Source of the DNA: Celeribacter litoreus
Lineage (GTDB): Bacteria; Pseudomonadota; Alphaproteobacteria; Rhodobacterales; Rhodobacteraceae
NCBI RefSeq assembly: GCF_020165855.1
Contig: NZ_JAIUFY010000005.1
Coordinates: forward strand, 62,001 to 126,000
DNA length: 64,000 nt
Direction: 5' to 3'
Of the stretch, positions 43,774 through 52,165 are shown in pieces (position 1 is the stretch's first letter; the number at the start of each line of letters is the position of its first letter). The notes under the pieces were generated by a model. The model was not told the origin of the DNA, did not search any database, and was given only the letters and a program-made list of their open reading frames with translations. The translations under genes were made by a program, and so were the position numbers.

Positions 43774-43801
43774 TTGCGTGGGGCGTGTGCGAGGCCTATA
43801 G
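43774..43801 (+). promoter_or_regulatory. Candidate promoter ahead of the cbiX operon
   Basis: TTGCGT (43774-43779) and CTATAG (43796-43801) with a 16-bp spacer would start transcription near 43808, about 140 nt before the first gene of the B12 operon. Confidence 0.45.
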
Positions 43802-43807
43802 AAGAGC

Positions 43808-43930
43808 CATGACGACGCCCCATCTGGGGCCTGAGAGGTTGGCAGTGGCGGATCGACCCAAACCGGGGATTGCGCGCAGCATCGTCAGACTACCCAGCCT
43901 CCTTGAAAATCCACTGCTCTCTTGGGGGCA
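43808..43930 (+). other. Possible structured RNA leader of the cbiX operon
   Basis: Downstream of the candidate promoter several strong pairings are possible. These are GCCCC-ATCT-GGGGC (43817-43830), GAGGTTGG (43835-43842) with CCAGCCTC (43894-43901), and the alternative CAGTGG with CCACTG plus GAGAG with CTCTC. The alternatives exclude each other, as in switching leaders. It lacks B12-box, TPP and glycine riboswitch core motifs, so I cannot assign a family. Confidence 0.3.
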
Positions 43931-43947
43931 AAAGACAAGGAACAGCC

Positions 43948-44172
43948 ATGACCCGGATCTTAGCGCTTTTGATCTCCGTTTCCGCGACGCCCGCGTTGGC
44001 CCACATCGGCCACGTCGGAGAGCTCGCGGGTCACGACCACTGGCTTGCGGGCGCTGCCATCGGCATCGCAATCGGCATTGCCATCTGGGGCAAAGTGAAA
44101 GGCAAGCCGGAAGACGAGGCTGAGGCGGAAGAGGCCGAAGCTGAAGTCGAAGCTGAGCCGCAAGGGGCTTGA
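43948..44172 (+). CDS. Small His-rich membrane protein at the head of the cbiX operon
   Basis: A 74-residue protein. A signal peptide (about 1-18, ending ALA) is followed by a histidine cluster (HIGHVGELAGHDHW), one Ala/Gly/Ile membrane helix (about 34-50) and an acidic Glu/Ala tail. The layout of His cluster plus single helix recalls CbtB, though the sequence does not match that family, and a periplasmic metal-binding role is inferred. The ATG has AAGGA 6 nt upstream. It sits 4 bp before cbiX and starts the B12 operon. Confidence 0.75.
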   Translation: MTRILALLISVSATPALAHIGHVGELAGHDHWLAGAAIGIAIGIAIWGKVKGKPEDEAEAEEAEAEVEAEPQGA

Positions 44173-44176
44173 ATAC

Positions 44177-45394
44177 ATGAAAACCGGTGTAATGATTTGC
44201 GGCCATGGCTCGCGGAGCCAGGCTGCTGTGGATGAGTTTGCCGTTCTGGCTGAGAAACTTCCTGCTTTGCTCCCGTCCGACTGGATGGTGGACTATGGCT
44301 ATCTCGAATTTGCGAACCCTGTGATCCGCGACGGTTTGGACCGTTTGCGTGAAGCTGGCTGTGATCGCATTCTGGCGGTGCCCGGCATGCTCTTTGCCGC
44401 GATGCACTCGAAAAACGATATCCCGACGGTTCTGAACACCTACGCTCAAAAGCACGGGATTGAGGTGAAATACGGGCGCGAGCTTGGCGTCGATCCGAAG
44501 ATGGTCTCCGCTGCGGCGTCCCGCGTGCGCGAAGCTGTCGAGAAGGCGAACGCCGAATTGGGCGAGCTGCCTTTGCACGAGACCGCGCTCGTTGTGATTG
44601 GCCGTGGCGCGTCTGATCCGGATGCCAACGCAAACGTTTCCAAGATCGCCCGCCTCCTTTGGGAGGGCATGGGCTTTGGTTGGTGCGAAGTCGGCTATTC
44701 CGGCGTGACCTTCCCGCTCGTGGAACCGTGCCTTCAGCATGTTTCCAAACTCGGCTACAAACGCGTCATCGTGTTCCCGTATTTCCTGTTCACCGGCATC
44801 CTGATCGACCGCATCTACGGTTTCACAGATCAGGTTGCGGCAGAGCATCCGAACATTGAGTTCGTTAAAGCGGGCTATCTGAATGACCACCCGAAGGTGC
44901 TCGAAACCTTTGCGGAGCGTGTGACAGAGCAGGCGGGGGACGTTGAAATCCCGAACTGCGGCATCTGCGCCTATCGCGAACAGGTGCTTGCGCTCGAACA
45001 CGGCCACCACCATCACATCACACCGGAAGAGCGCCAGCATCCGGCCTTCGCCGATATCCCGCCGCCGACCTGTGTGCTCTGCAAATACCGCACGGAAGTG
45101 ATCGGTTTCGAGGCAGAGGTTGGTGCGGTTCAGGAAAGCCACCACCATCACGTTGAGGGGCAAGGCGCCTCTGCGCCGGGGTCGAACGTGGCGGATTGCA
45201 CGCTCTGCGATACGTTCTGCACGGGTCTCTGCCGTCTGGAGAAAGCCGGACATCATCACCATCACGACCATTCGCATGATCATCATCACGATCATGACCA
45301 CGGTCATCACCACGGGCATGACCACCATCATCCGGTCTATCCGCACGCGCAGCACCCGCATGGCCCCGAGTCTGCACGCAAGACGAAGGCCTGA
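44177..45394 (+). CDS. cbiX: Sirohydrochlorin chelatase CbiX with Cys-rich and His-rich C-terminal extension
   Basis: A 405-residue class II chelatase of the long CbiX type: two CbiX domains (about 1-120 and 135-250) for insertion of Co2+ into sirohydrochlorin. His10 (CGHGSR) and His76 (AMHSKND) are candidate metal ligands. The extension carries C261xxC264, C299xxC302 and C341xxC344xxxC348xxxC352, with three HHHH clusters and a terminal run of about 20 His. Long CbiX proteins with a [4Fe-4S] CxxC site and His tail are known; the set of Cys motifs here is richer. It is followed 5 bp later by cobH. Confidence 0.93.
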   Translation: MKTGVMICGHGSRSQAAVDEFAVLAEKLPALLPSDWMVDYGYLEFANPVIRDGLDRLREAGCDRILAVPGMLFAAMHSKNDIPTVLNTYAQKHGIEVKYGRELGVDPKMVSAAASRVREAVEKANAELGELPLHETALVVIGRGASDPDANANVSKIARLLWEGMGFGWCEVGYSGVTFPLVEPCLQHVSKLGYKRVIVFPYFLFTGILIDRIYGFTDQVAAEHPNIEFVKAGYLNDHPKVLETFAERVTEQAGDVEIPNCGICAYREQVLALEHGHHHHITPEERQHPAFADIPPPTCVLCKYRTEVIGFEAEVGAVQESHHHHVEGQGASAPGSNVADCTLCDTFCTGLCRLEKAGHHHHHDHSHDHHHDHDHGHHHGHDHHHPVYPHAQHPHGPESARKTKA

Positions 45395-45399
45395 TCCCT

Positions 45400-46041
45400 T
45401 TGCGCCCGTATGAGAAAGACCCGCAGGCGATTTACGCCGAGAGCTTTGCGACCGTGCGCCGTGAGGCCCGCCTCGACCGTTTCGATGCAGGGATGGAGCG
45501 TCTCGCGATCCGTCTGATCCATGCCTGCGGTATGGTTGAGGTCGCAGACCGTCTCGCGTTTTCGCCTGATGCCTACACCGCCGGACATGCGGCTCTGAAA
45601 TCCGGTGCGCCAATTCTGTGTGATTGCGAGATGGTCGGGGCCGGCATTATCCGCCGCTATCTGCCCGCAGATAATCAGGTGATTGTCACCCTCAACGACG
45701 CCACGACCCCTGATCGCGCCAAAGACATTGGCAATACGCGGTCTGCCGCGGCTGTGGAGCTTTGGGAGCCGTATGTCGAGGGCGCAGTTGTTGCAGTTGG
45801 GAATGCGCCAACGGCACTTTTTCATCTGCTTGAGTTGATTGACCAAGGCTTCCCGAAACCTGCTGTCATCCTCGGTTTCCCCGTCGGATTTGTCGGAGCC
45901 GCCGAGTCCAAGGCCGAACTCGCCGCCAACCCGCGCGGCTGTGATTTTGTGGCTCTCCGTGGTCGTCGCGGCGGGTCTGCGATTGCGTCTGCCGCTGTCA
46001 ATGCGCTCGCGGTCGGCCTGCCGGAGATCGGCGAGACATGA
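45400..46041 (+). CDS. cobH: Precorrin-8X methylmutase
   Basis: A 213-residue CobH/CbiC enzyme migrating the C11 methyl to C12 to give hydrogenobyrinic acid. The catalytic His lies in IRLIHACGMVEVADRLAF (about residues 29-46), and GAPILCDCEMVGAGI and GNAPTALFHLLEL are conserved. The TTG start 5 bp after the cbiX stop is taken because no other in-frame start precedes the conserved YEKDPQAIYAESFATVR region. The 3' end overlaps cobL (ATGA). Confidence 0.95.
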   Translation: MRPYEKDPQAIYAESFATVRREARLDRFDAGMERLAIRLIHACGMVEVADRLAFSPDAYTAGHAALKSGAPILCDCEMVGAGIIRRYLPADNQVIVTLNDATTPDRAKDIGNTRSAAAVELWEPYVEGAVVAVGNAPTALFHLLELIDQGFPKPAVILGFPVGFVGAAESKAELAANPRGCDFVALRGRRGGSAIASAAVNALAVGLPEIGET

Positions 46042-47231
46042 GCAAATGGCTGCACGTCATCGGTATCGGGGATGATGGCCTCGATAGCCTCTCGGAGGCG
46101 ACGCGTGCCGTGCTCAATGACGTAGAAGTCGTGTTTGGCGCGGACCGTCATCACGGTCTGACCGAGGCCCTTACGGCAGAGCGACGTGCATGGCCCTCTC
46201 CATTCAACGCCATGATTGATGATCTCAAAGCCCTGCGTGGTCGTCGCGTTGCCGTGCTCGCGACCGGCGATCCGCTCTGGTATTCCGTCGGCGCGCGCAT
46301 CGGGCGTGAGATTGGCGCGGACGAAGTCCTCTTCCACCCGCAACTCTCCGCCTTCCAACTCGCGGCCTGCCGCATGGGATGGTCGCTCGCGGATTGCGAA
46401 ACACTCACGGTCCATGGACGTCCCGTCGAGCAAATGATCCCGTTCCTCGCGCCGGATCAGAAACTCTTGCTCCTGACCCAAGGCGCGGAGACGCCCGCTC
46501 AGGTCGCAGACATCCTGACAAAGCGCGGTTTCGGCCCGTCTCGTATGACTGTGCTGGCCCACATGGGCGGAGCGGATGAGGCGCGGTTTGACGGCTTTGC
46601 GTTCGATTGGTCCGCAGACGTGCCCGCGTTCCATACCCTTGCGGTCGAATGCATTGCGGAGGAGGGTGCGGCGATCCTTCCTAGGACAGGCCTGCCCGAT
46701 GACGCCTTCGCCACGGACGGCACCATGACCAAACAAGACATCCGCGCCATTACCCTCGCTAAATTGGGCCCTGTGCGTGGCGGCCTTCTCTGGGATGTCG
46801 GATGCGGTTCTGGGTCTGTGGCAATCGAATGGATGCGTGCAGCACGTGATGCCCGCGCTATCGGCCTTGAACGTCGCGCCGATCGTCGCGCGATGGCGGC
46901 TGAGAACGCAATCGCCCTCGGTGCGCCCGCGTTAAAGCTGATGGACGCCGAGGCGCCTGACGGTCTTGCGGACCTACCTGCGCCGGACGCTGTTTTCATC
47001 GGCGGCGGATTGAGCCCTGAAACCGTTGCGGCGGCTTGGACTGCATTGAAACCGCATGGCCGTCTCGTCGCGAATGCCGTGACGCTAGAAGGCGAAGCAC
47101 TCTTGCTCGCGCTGCACTCGGAAATGGGCGGCGACCTGACCCGCATCTCCGTGTCGCGTGCGAAACCAGTCGGTCGCCTGACAGGGTGGAAGCCTTCCAT
47201 GCCCGTGACCCAATGGAGCCTGACAAAATGA
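46038..47231 (+). CDS. cobL: Precorrin-6Y C5,15-methyltransferase (decarboxylating)
   Basis: A 397-residue fusion of the CbiE-type methyltransferase (about 1-200; IGIGDDGLDSLSEATRAVL, ATGDPLWYSVG) and the CbiT-type SAM methyltransferase/decarboxylase (about 225-397; SAM motif WDVGCGSGSVAIEWMR near 253). It methylates C5 and C15 and removes the C12 acetate carboxyl. The fused form is typical of the aerobic CobL. Both ends overlap neighbours by 4 bp, so translation is coupled through the operon. Confidence 0.96.
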   Translation: MSKWLHVIGIGDDGLDSLSEATRAVLNDVEVVFGADRHHGLTEALTAERRAWPSPFNAMIDDLKALRGRRVAVLATGDPLWYSVGARIGREIGADEVLFHPQLSAFQLAACRMGWSLADCETLTVHGRPVEQMIPFLAPDQKLLLLTQGAETPAQVADILTKRGFGPSRMTVLAHMGGADEARFDGFAFDWSADVPAFHTLAVECIAEEGAAILPRTGLPDDAFATDGTMTKQDIRAITLAKLGPVRGGLLWDVGCGSGSVAIEWMRAARDARAIGLERRADRRAMAAENAIALGAPALKLMDAEAPDGLADLPAPDAVFIGGGLSPETVAAAWTALKPHGRLVANAVTLEGEALLLALHSEMGGDLTRISVSRAKPVGRLTGWKPSMPVTQWSLTK

Positions 47232-47929
47232 CCGGCAAACTCTACGGGATCGGATTGGGGCCAGGAGACCCCGAATTGATGACGCTCAAAGCCGCGCGTC
47301 TGATCCGTTCGGCGCGCGTCGTCGCCTATCCGACTTTGGCCGGTGGCAGCTCCTTCGCTCGCGCGATTGCCGCAGACTTTATCTCCGAGACGGCCCGAGA
47401 ACTCGTCATGGACGTGCCCATGACCGTCGCACGCGCTCCGGCGCAGGATGCCTATGACGCCGGTGCGGTGGAAATTCGCGCCGCGCTTGATGCGGGCGAC
47501 GATGTTGTGGTGCTCTGCGAGGGCGATCCGTTCTTCTACGGCTCGTTCATGTATCTCTTCGCGCGTCTCAAAGACGACTACGATATTGAGATTGTGCCCG
47601 GTGTTTCGTCCGTGAACGCCTGCGCCGCCGCTGCGAAACTGCCGCTGGTGGCACGCAACGAACGCCTGACAGTCTTGCCCGCTCCGAACGACGATGCTGC
47701 GCTCAACGCGGCGCTGTCCGGTGCGGAAACCCTCGTCCTGATGAAACTCGGACGCCATCTCCCGCGCATTCGCGCGGCGATTGAGGCGGCGGGGCTGACA
47801 GACAAAGCTTACTACATCGAGAGAGCCACGACCGGGGAGGAGGTCGTGTGTTCCCTCTCGGAGGCGCCCGAAAAGGCGCCCTATTTTTCCATGATCCTCA
47901 TCGTGAAAGGGGCCGATCCATGGCTTTGA
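47228..47929 (+). CDS. cobI: Precorrin-2 C20-methyltransferase
   Basis: A 233-residue uroporphyrin-III-methylase-fold enzyme adding the C20 methyl to precorrin-2 (CobI) or its cobalt form (CbiL). The SAM-binding start GLGPGDPELMTLKAARL and the LCEGDPFFYGSFMYLFARL motif (about 96-115) are diagnostic of this step; VPGVSSVNACAAAA follows. Because CbiX is beside it, cobalt-precorrin-2 could also be the substrate; sequence does not settle this. It overlaps cobL by 4 bp and the cbiG-cobJ gene by 10 bp. Confidence 0.94.
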   Translation: MTGKLYGIGLGPGDPELMTLKAARLIRSARVVAYPTLAGGSSFARAIAADFISETARELVMDVPMTVARAPAQDAYDAGAVEIRAALDAGDDVVVLCEGDPFFYGSFMYLFARLKDDYDIEIVPGVSSVNACAAAAKLPLVARNERLTVLPAPNDDAALNAALSGAETLVLMKLGRHLPRIRAAIEAAGLTDKAYYIERATTGEEVVCSLSEAPEKAPYFSMILIVKGADPWL

Positions 47930-49761
47930 CCCCTGTCGTCATCGCACTTAATGCGTCTGGCGAAAAAACTGCTGCTAAGATTGCCGCAGGACTTGGTGCG
48001 CAACTGCATGGCCGCGAAGGCCGCACCTCCGCGGAGATTACCTTTGCGAACGCATTGGACCATACCAGAACGCTGTTCGCGGCGGGTGTGCCGGTAATCG
48101 GCGTCTGCGCATCGGGTATCCTGATCCGTGCAGTCGCGCCGCTCCTGAATGACAAGAAGGCCGAACCGCCGGTGATTTCCGTCTCTGACGACGGGTCGGT
48201 GGTCGTGCCTCTGCTCGGCGGTCATCGCGGCGCGAACAAGCTCTCCGCGCAAATTGCGGACCTCCTTGACGCGAAGGCGGCGATCACGACGGCGGGGGAT
48301 GTGTCGATGGGCGTGGCTCTTGATGAGCCGCCGGTCGGTTGGGCTCTGGGCACGCCGGATAATGCAAAAGCGGCGATGGCCGCGATTTTGGCCAATGGTG
48401 GTGCGACCGTTTCCGGCGAGGAGGCAGGACGCGCGACGTGGCTCGCCGAAGTTCCAACTGCCGAAGGTGTAGAAATCATCTGCACGACCAAAGATGTGAC
48501 GCCCGAGGCGGAGACAACATTGGTCTATCATCCGCAGCGTTATGTCCTTGGCGTCGGGTGTTCGCGCAATTGCCCGCCTGAAGAGTTGGAAGCTCTCGTA
48601 CGAGAGGTGCTCGCGAAGGCGGATCTATCGCCGAAGTCTCTCGCCGCGATTGCAACCGTTGATTTGAAGGCGGATGAACCCGCCATTCTCCAATTGGCGA
48701 AAACATTCGATGTCCCGTTGCGTCTCTTCACGGCGGACGAATTAGACGCGCAAACCCCGCGTTGCGCGACGTCTTCCGATGTCGTGTTTGCTGAAATCGG
48801 CACCCACGGCGTCGCAGAGAATGCTGCGCTAGCCTGTGCTGGTGAAGACTCAGAGCTCGCCGCTAAGAAGGTCAAAACCGCGATGGCGACCGCAGCATTG
48901 GCTGTGTGTGAGGACGTGATCACCGAGCCTGCCGGTCTCAAACGCGGACGCGTTTCGGTCGTCGGGATCGGGCCGGGGCAGGCAAGCTGGCGGACGCCAG
49001 AAGTATCGAAATTTGTCTCAGAGGCGGAAGAACTGGTGGGTTACAGCCTCTATATTGATCTTCTTGGTCCGCTGGCTGCAGGAAAAACGCGGAGAGATTT
49101 TCCGCTCGGCGGCGAGGAAGACCGCTGTCGTTACGCCTTGGAGCAGGCTGCGAAGGGCAAGAACGTGGCTCTGGTTTGCTCCGGCGACGCGGGCATCTAT
49201 GCCATGGGTGCGCTCGTGTTTGAACTCTTGGACCGCACGCCAGAGGAACATGGCGTTTCCGATGCCGCCCGTCGCGTTGAGGTCATTTGCTCGCCCGGTG
49301 TATCTGCGCTCCAAGGTGCCGCAGCACGTGCAGGTGCGCCGCTCGGTCACGATTTCTGTGCAATTTCGCTCTCCGATCTTCTGACAACGCGCGACGATAT
49401 CGTCCGCCGTCTCAAGGCCGCTGCAGAGGGTGATTTTGTCATCGCCTTCTATAATCCGGTCTCGAAAAAGCGTCGGACGCTCTTGGCCGAGGCGCGGGAC
49501 ATTTTGCTCGAACACCGCCCCGCAGACACGCCTGTCATGCTGGCGTCCAATCTCGGACGCCCGACGGAGCACGTGCGCTACCGGAGGCTCGATGAGCTGG
49601 AAGTGGATGAGGTCGACATGTTGACGGTTGTCCTCATCGGGTCGTCGAATTCGCGGTTGGCGCAACTCGGGGAGGGGCCGCGCATGTTTACGCCGCGCGG
49701 CTATTCGCGCCGGATTGACGGCGATCTTAAGGACGTTGGCAACCGCCATCTGGAGGACTGA
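47920..49761 (+). CDS. cobJ: CbiG-CobJ fusion: cobalamin biosynthesis protein CbiG / precorrin-3B C17-methyltransferase
   Basis: A 613-residue fusion. Residues 1-about 335 are CbiG-like: the N-terminal CbiG domain (GVCASGILIRAVAPLL, VPLLGGHRGANKL) and the C-terminal CobE-like domain (YVLGVGCSRNCPPEELEALV, IATVDLKADEPAI). Residues about 345-613 are the C17-methyltransferase (VGIGPGQASWRTPEV, CSGDAGIYAMGALVFEL, IAFYNPVSKKR). CobJ contracts ring C at precorrin-3B; CbiG opens the lactone in the anaerobic route, while CobE is its aerobic-route relative. ATG at 47920 begins before the CbiG core. Confidence 0.94.
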   Translation: MALTPVVIALNASGEKTAAKIAAGLGAQLHGREGRTSAEITFANALDHTRTLFAAGVPVIGVCASGILIRAVAPLLNDKKAEPPVISVSDDGSVVVPLLGGHRGANKLSAQIADLLDAKAAITTAGDVSMGVALDEPPVGWALGTPDNAKAAMAAILANGGATVSGEEAGRATWLAEVPTAEGVEIICTTKDVTPEAETTLVYHPQRYVLGVGCSRNCPPEELEALVREVLAKADLSPKSLAAIATVDLKADEPAILQLAKTFDVPLRLFTADELDAQTPRCATSSDVVFAEIGTHGVAENAALACAGEDSELAAKKVKTAMATAALAVCEDVITEPAGLKRGRVSVVGIGPGQASWRTPEVSKFVSEAEELVGYSLYIDLLGPLAAGKTRRDFPLGGEEDRCRYALEQAAKGKNVALVCSGDAGIYAMGALVFELLDRTPEEHGVSDAARRVEVICSPGVSALQGAAARAGAPLGHDFCAISLSDLLTTRDDIVRRLKAAAEGDFVIAFYNPVSKKRRTLLAEARDILLEHRPADTPVMLASNLGRPTEHVRYRRLDELEVDEVDMLTVVLIGSSNSRLAQLGEGPRMFTPRGYSRRIDGDLKDVGNRHLED

Positions 49762-49763
49762 GT

Positions 49764-50540
49764 ATGACTGTCTATTTCATCGGCGCAGGGCCGGGCGATC
49801 CGGAACTTCTCACCAAAAAAGCAGAACGGATTATCGGGGAATGTCCGGTGTGTCTGTATGCGGGTTCACTGGTGCCGGAAGAAGTCGTCGCCTGTGCCCC
49901 TGAGGGCGCGCGCGTGCTGGATACAGCACCAATGACGCTAGACGACACACATGCGGAAATCAAAATGGCACATGAAAAAGGCCAAAATGTTGCGCGTGTG
50001 CACAGTGGGGACCCTTCTCTGTATGGAGCGATTGCGGAGCAAATTCGCCGTTTGCGAGCCGATGGCATCGATTATGAGATTATCCCGGGTGTACCCGCCT
50101 ATGCGGCTGCGGCTGCCGCTCTCGGACAGGAACTCACGATTCCCGAGATCGCTCAGTCTATCGTTCTGACCCGCGTGTCGATGAAATCGACGTCCATGCC
50201 GGAGGGAGAAACGCTCGAGAATTTTGCGAGAACGGGCGCGACTTTGGCGATACATCTCGGCATTCGGAACCTGCGAGAAATCGAACGTCAACTCGCGCCC
50301 TACTATGGGGCGGATTGTCCCGTCGCTGTGGCGTATCGCGTTGGCTGGCCGGATCAGATGTTGATCCGCGGCACGCTATCTGACATCCGAGAAAAGGTGC
50401 GCGACGAGAAAATCACTCGCACGGCTCTGATACTTGTCGGGCCAGCGCTTGGGCAGATTCCGGACTTTAAAGACTCCGCTCTCTACGATCCGCAGATGCC
50501 GCACGTGCTACGGCCAAAGGTGAAAAACGCAGGCGAGTGA
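49764..50540 (+). CDS. cobM: Precorrin-4 C11-methyltransferase
   Basis: A 258-residue SAM methyltransferase adding the C11 methyl to precorrin-4 (CobM/CbiF). Seen are FIGAGPGDPELLTKKAERII at the start, VCLYAGSLVPEEVVACAPEGA near 30-50, ARVHSGDPSLYGAIAEQIRRL near 78-100, and the VAYRVGWPDQMLIRGTL segment. It starts 2 bp after cobJ and ends the operon. No terminator is seen in the following 96 bp. Confidence 0.96.
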   Translation: MTVYFIGAGPGDPELLTKKAERIIGECPVCLYAGSLVPEEVVACAPEGARVLDTAPMTLDDTHAEIKMAHEKGQNVARVHSGDPSLYGAIAEQIRRLRADGIDYEIIPGVPAYAAAAAALGQELTIPEIAQSIVLTRVSMKSTSMPEGETLENFARTGATLAIHLGIRNLREIERQLAPYYGADCPVAVAYRVGWPDQMLIRGTLSDIREKVRDEKITRTALILVGPALGQIPDFKDSALYDPQMPHVLRPKVKNAGE

Positions 50541-50636
50541 TCTCGATTTTGTGCACTTTATACTTTTGGTTAGCTTGACCTTTAGGTTTCTACGCACAAC
50601 TCTATCCTTAGGATAAAGTGCGCGGAGTATCAAAAT

Positions 50637-50984
50637 ATGACAGGTTATTTGCCGAAAGAAGTCCGCGAAGGTCTCGAACTGGCGCGCAAACGCGCGGAGA
50701 AAAAGCGCTCGCGTTTGCGAGTGCGTGTCGAGGATCAGACCTATCCGATTTTGCGGTCTTGGGATAGCGGTTTCGCGCTTGATCGCGGAGACGCGGATCA
50801 TTTGCGCGGATTGGTTGATGTCTATGACGGCACACGCCATCTATATCAGGCGCTGATCGTTGCGTCCCGCTATGAGGACGACGAGATGGCGTTTGAATTC
50901 AAGCGCGCAACGAAAGCGATGGACAAGCCGCCATTGGATTATGATCGGCCCGATGACGCGCCGATCGCTCTCTTGCCGCGATAA
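50637..50984 (+). CDS. Small PilZ-like protein of unknown function
   Basis: A 115-residue soluble protein. A basic N-terminal helix (about 5-25) is followed by a small beta-rich segment with RLRVRVEDQTYPILRSWDSGFALD and LRGLVDVYDG, which resembles a compact PilZ domain, though the full c-di-GMP RxxxR...DxSxxG motif is not present. The tail is acidic and Pro-rich. It lies between cobM and the convergent lyase gene, with a TTGACC hexamer about 60 bp upstream. The assignment is weak; c-di-GMP binding should not be assumed. Confidence 0.55.
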   Translation: MTGYLPKEVREGLELARKRAEKKRSRLRVRVEDQTYPILRSWDSGFALDRGDADHLRGLVDVYDGTRHLYQALIVASRYEDDEMAFEFKRATKAMDKPPLDYDRPDDAPIALLPR

Positions 50985-50986
50985 TC

Positions 50987-52165
50987 TTACTGCAGATCCG
51001 CGAAGGCCTCTTTGAGACGCGCGCAGGCGGTCTCGACGAGACTGCGCGGCGTCGCGAGATTGAAACGCAAGAAGGGTTCACCCCCTTTGCCGAAACTCGG
51101 CCCATGGTTTGGCGCGATATGCGCAGTGTCTTGGACCCGCGAGGTGTATTCCTCTGCCGTCATGCCGGTGCCGGAAAAATCTACCCAAGCGAGATAGGTG
51201 GCCTCCAGCGGCATGGAGGTCAGGCCCGGAATGCTTGCGATTGTCTCATCGAAAATCTTGCGGTTGCCATCGAGATAAGCAACGAGTTCGTCCACCCATG
51301 CGGCCCCTTCTGGCGTGTAGGCAGCGGTTGCCATCTCGAGCCCGAACGAGTTTGGCGAAATTCCCAGACCCGCCATGCGAGCGGCGAAAACGTTGCGCAA
51401 TTTTTCATTTGGGATGATGACGTTGCCAGAGTGTGTGCCAGCAATATTGAACGTCTTTGTCGTCGCGGTCATCATCACGAGCCGATCTTCGATCCCCTCG
51501 ATGAGTGCCATTGGTGTATGTGTATAGCCCGGCATCACGAGATCGTGGTGAATTTCGTCAGACACGAGAATGAGGTCGTGGCGTTTGCAGAAGGCTGCGA
51601 CGCCTTCCAGTTCGTCACGGGTCCAGACACGTCCCCCTGGATTGTGCGGAGAACAGAACACCAGCATTGTCTCCTTACCGGTCATCTGCGCGTCCCACGC
51701 TTCGAAATCCATGACGTATCGCCCGTCTTCGAGCGCGAGTTCACATGATGTGATGTCCCGTCCGGCGGCTTTGATCACACGGTGAAACGCGTGATAGACT
51801 GGCGTCATCAGAACTACGGCATCACCCGGCTTGGTGAGGGCATCGACGCAAAGTCCGGTGCCGTTGACGAGGCCATGTGTTGTGAAGATCCACTCCGGCT
51901 CAACATTCCATCCGTGACGCGTGCTCATCCACCATTGGATCGCCGCCAGATAGGCACTGTCATCCCCGTGGTAGCCGTAGATTCCGTGGGCGGTCATCTT
52001 TTCCAGCGCAGCTTGCACCGTGGCGGGCGGGCGGAAATCCATATCCGCGACCCACATCGCGATGCCGTCATCTGCGGGCACGTTGTACAGCGCTTCCATC
52101 TTGTCCCATTTGGCACAGCGGGTGCCGAAGCGGGGGATCACCTCGTCAAACAGGGAATTGCTCAT
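50987..52165 (-). CDS. MalY/PatB family PLP-dependent cystathionine beta-lyase
   Basis: A 392-residue aminotransferase-fold C-S lyase (MalY/PatB type), cleaving cystathionine or cysteine conjugates. The N-terminal IPRFGTRCAKWDKMEALY and IAMWVADMDFRPP motifs are signatures, and YGYHGDDSAYLAAIQWW follows. CSPHNPGGRVWT and SDEIHHDLVMPG hold PLP contacts, and the Schiff-base Lys is in TATTKTFNIAGTHSGN. ATG at 52165 has GGAT 6 nt upstream and drops five residues from a longer reading. It is monocistronic and convergent with the PilZ-like gene. Confidence 0.92.
   Translation of the reverse strand: MSNSLFDEVIPRFGTRCAKWDKMEALYNVPADDGIAMWVADMDFRPPATVQAALEKMTAHGIYGYHGDDSAYLAAIQWWMSTRHGWNVEPEWIFTTHGLVNGTGLCVDALTKPGDAVVLMTPVYHAFHRVIKAAGRDITSCELALEDGRYVMDFEAWDAQMTGKETMLVFCSPHNPGGRVWTRDELEGVAAFCKRHDLILVSDEIHHDLVMPGYTHTPMALIEGIEDRLVMMTATTKTFNIAGTHSGNVIIPNEKLRNVFAARMAGLGISPNSFGLEMATAAYTPEGAAWVDELVAYLDGNRKIFDETIASIPGLTSMPLEATYLAWVDFSGTGMTAEEYTSRVQDTAHIAPNHGPSFGKGGEPFLRFNLATPRSLVETACARLKEAFADLQ

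Noticed and set aside
43808-43930. Glycine, TPP or cobalamin riboswitch, 4.5S or 6S RNA
   Set aside because: CUCUCAGG- and CUGAGA-like words occur, but the conserved cores (CCGAAGGGGCAA, the TPP ACCUGA element, the B12 box, the SRP tetraloop) are absent, and the span is too short for 6S.
45253-45345. CAT/CAC repeat as a possible microsatellite
   Set aside because: It encodes the CbiX His tail in frame.
43796-45613. 605-codon minus-strand frame across cbiX and its leader
   Set aside because: It arises opposite the His-rich codons of cbiX, shows no recognisable domain, and conflicts with the well-supported plus-strand operon.
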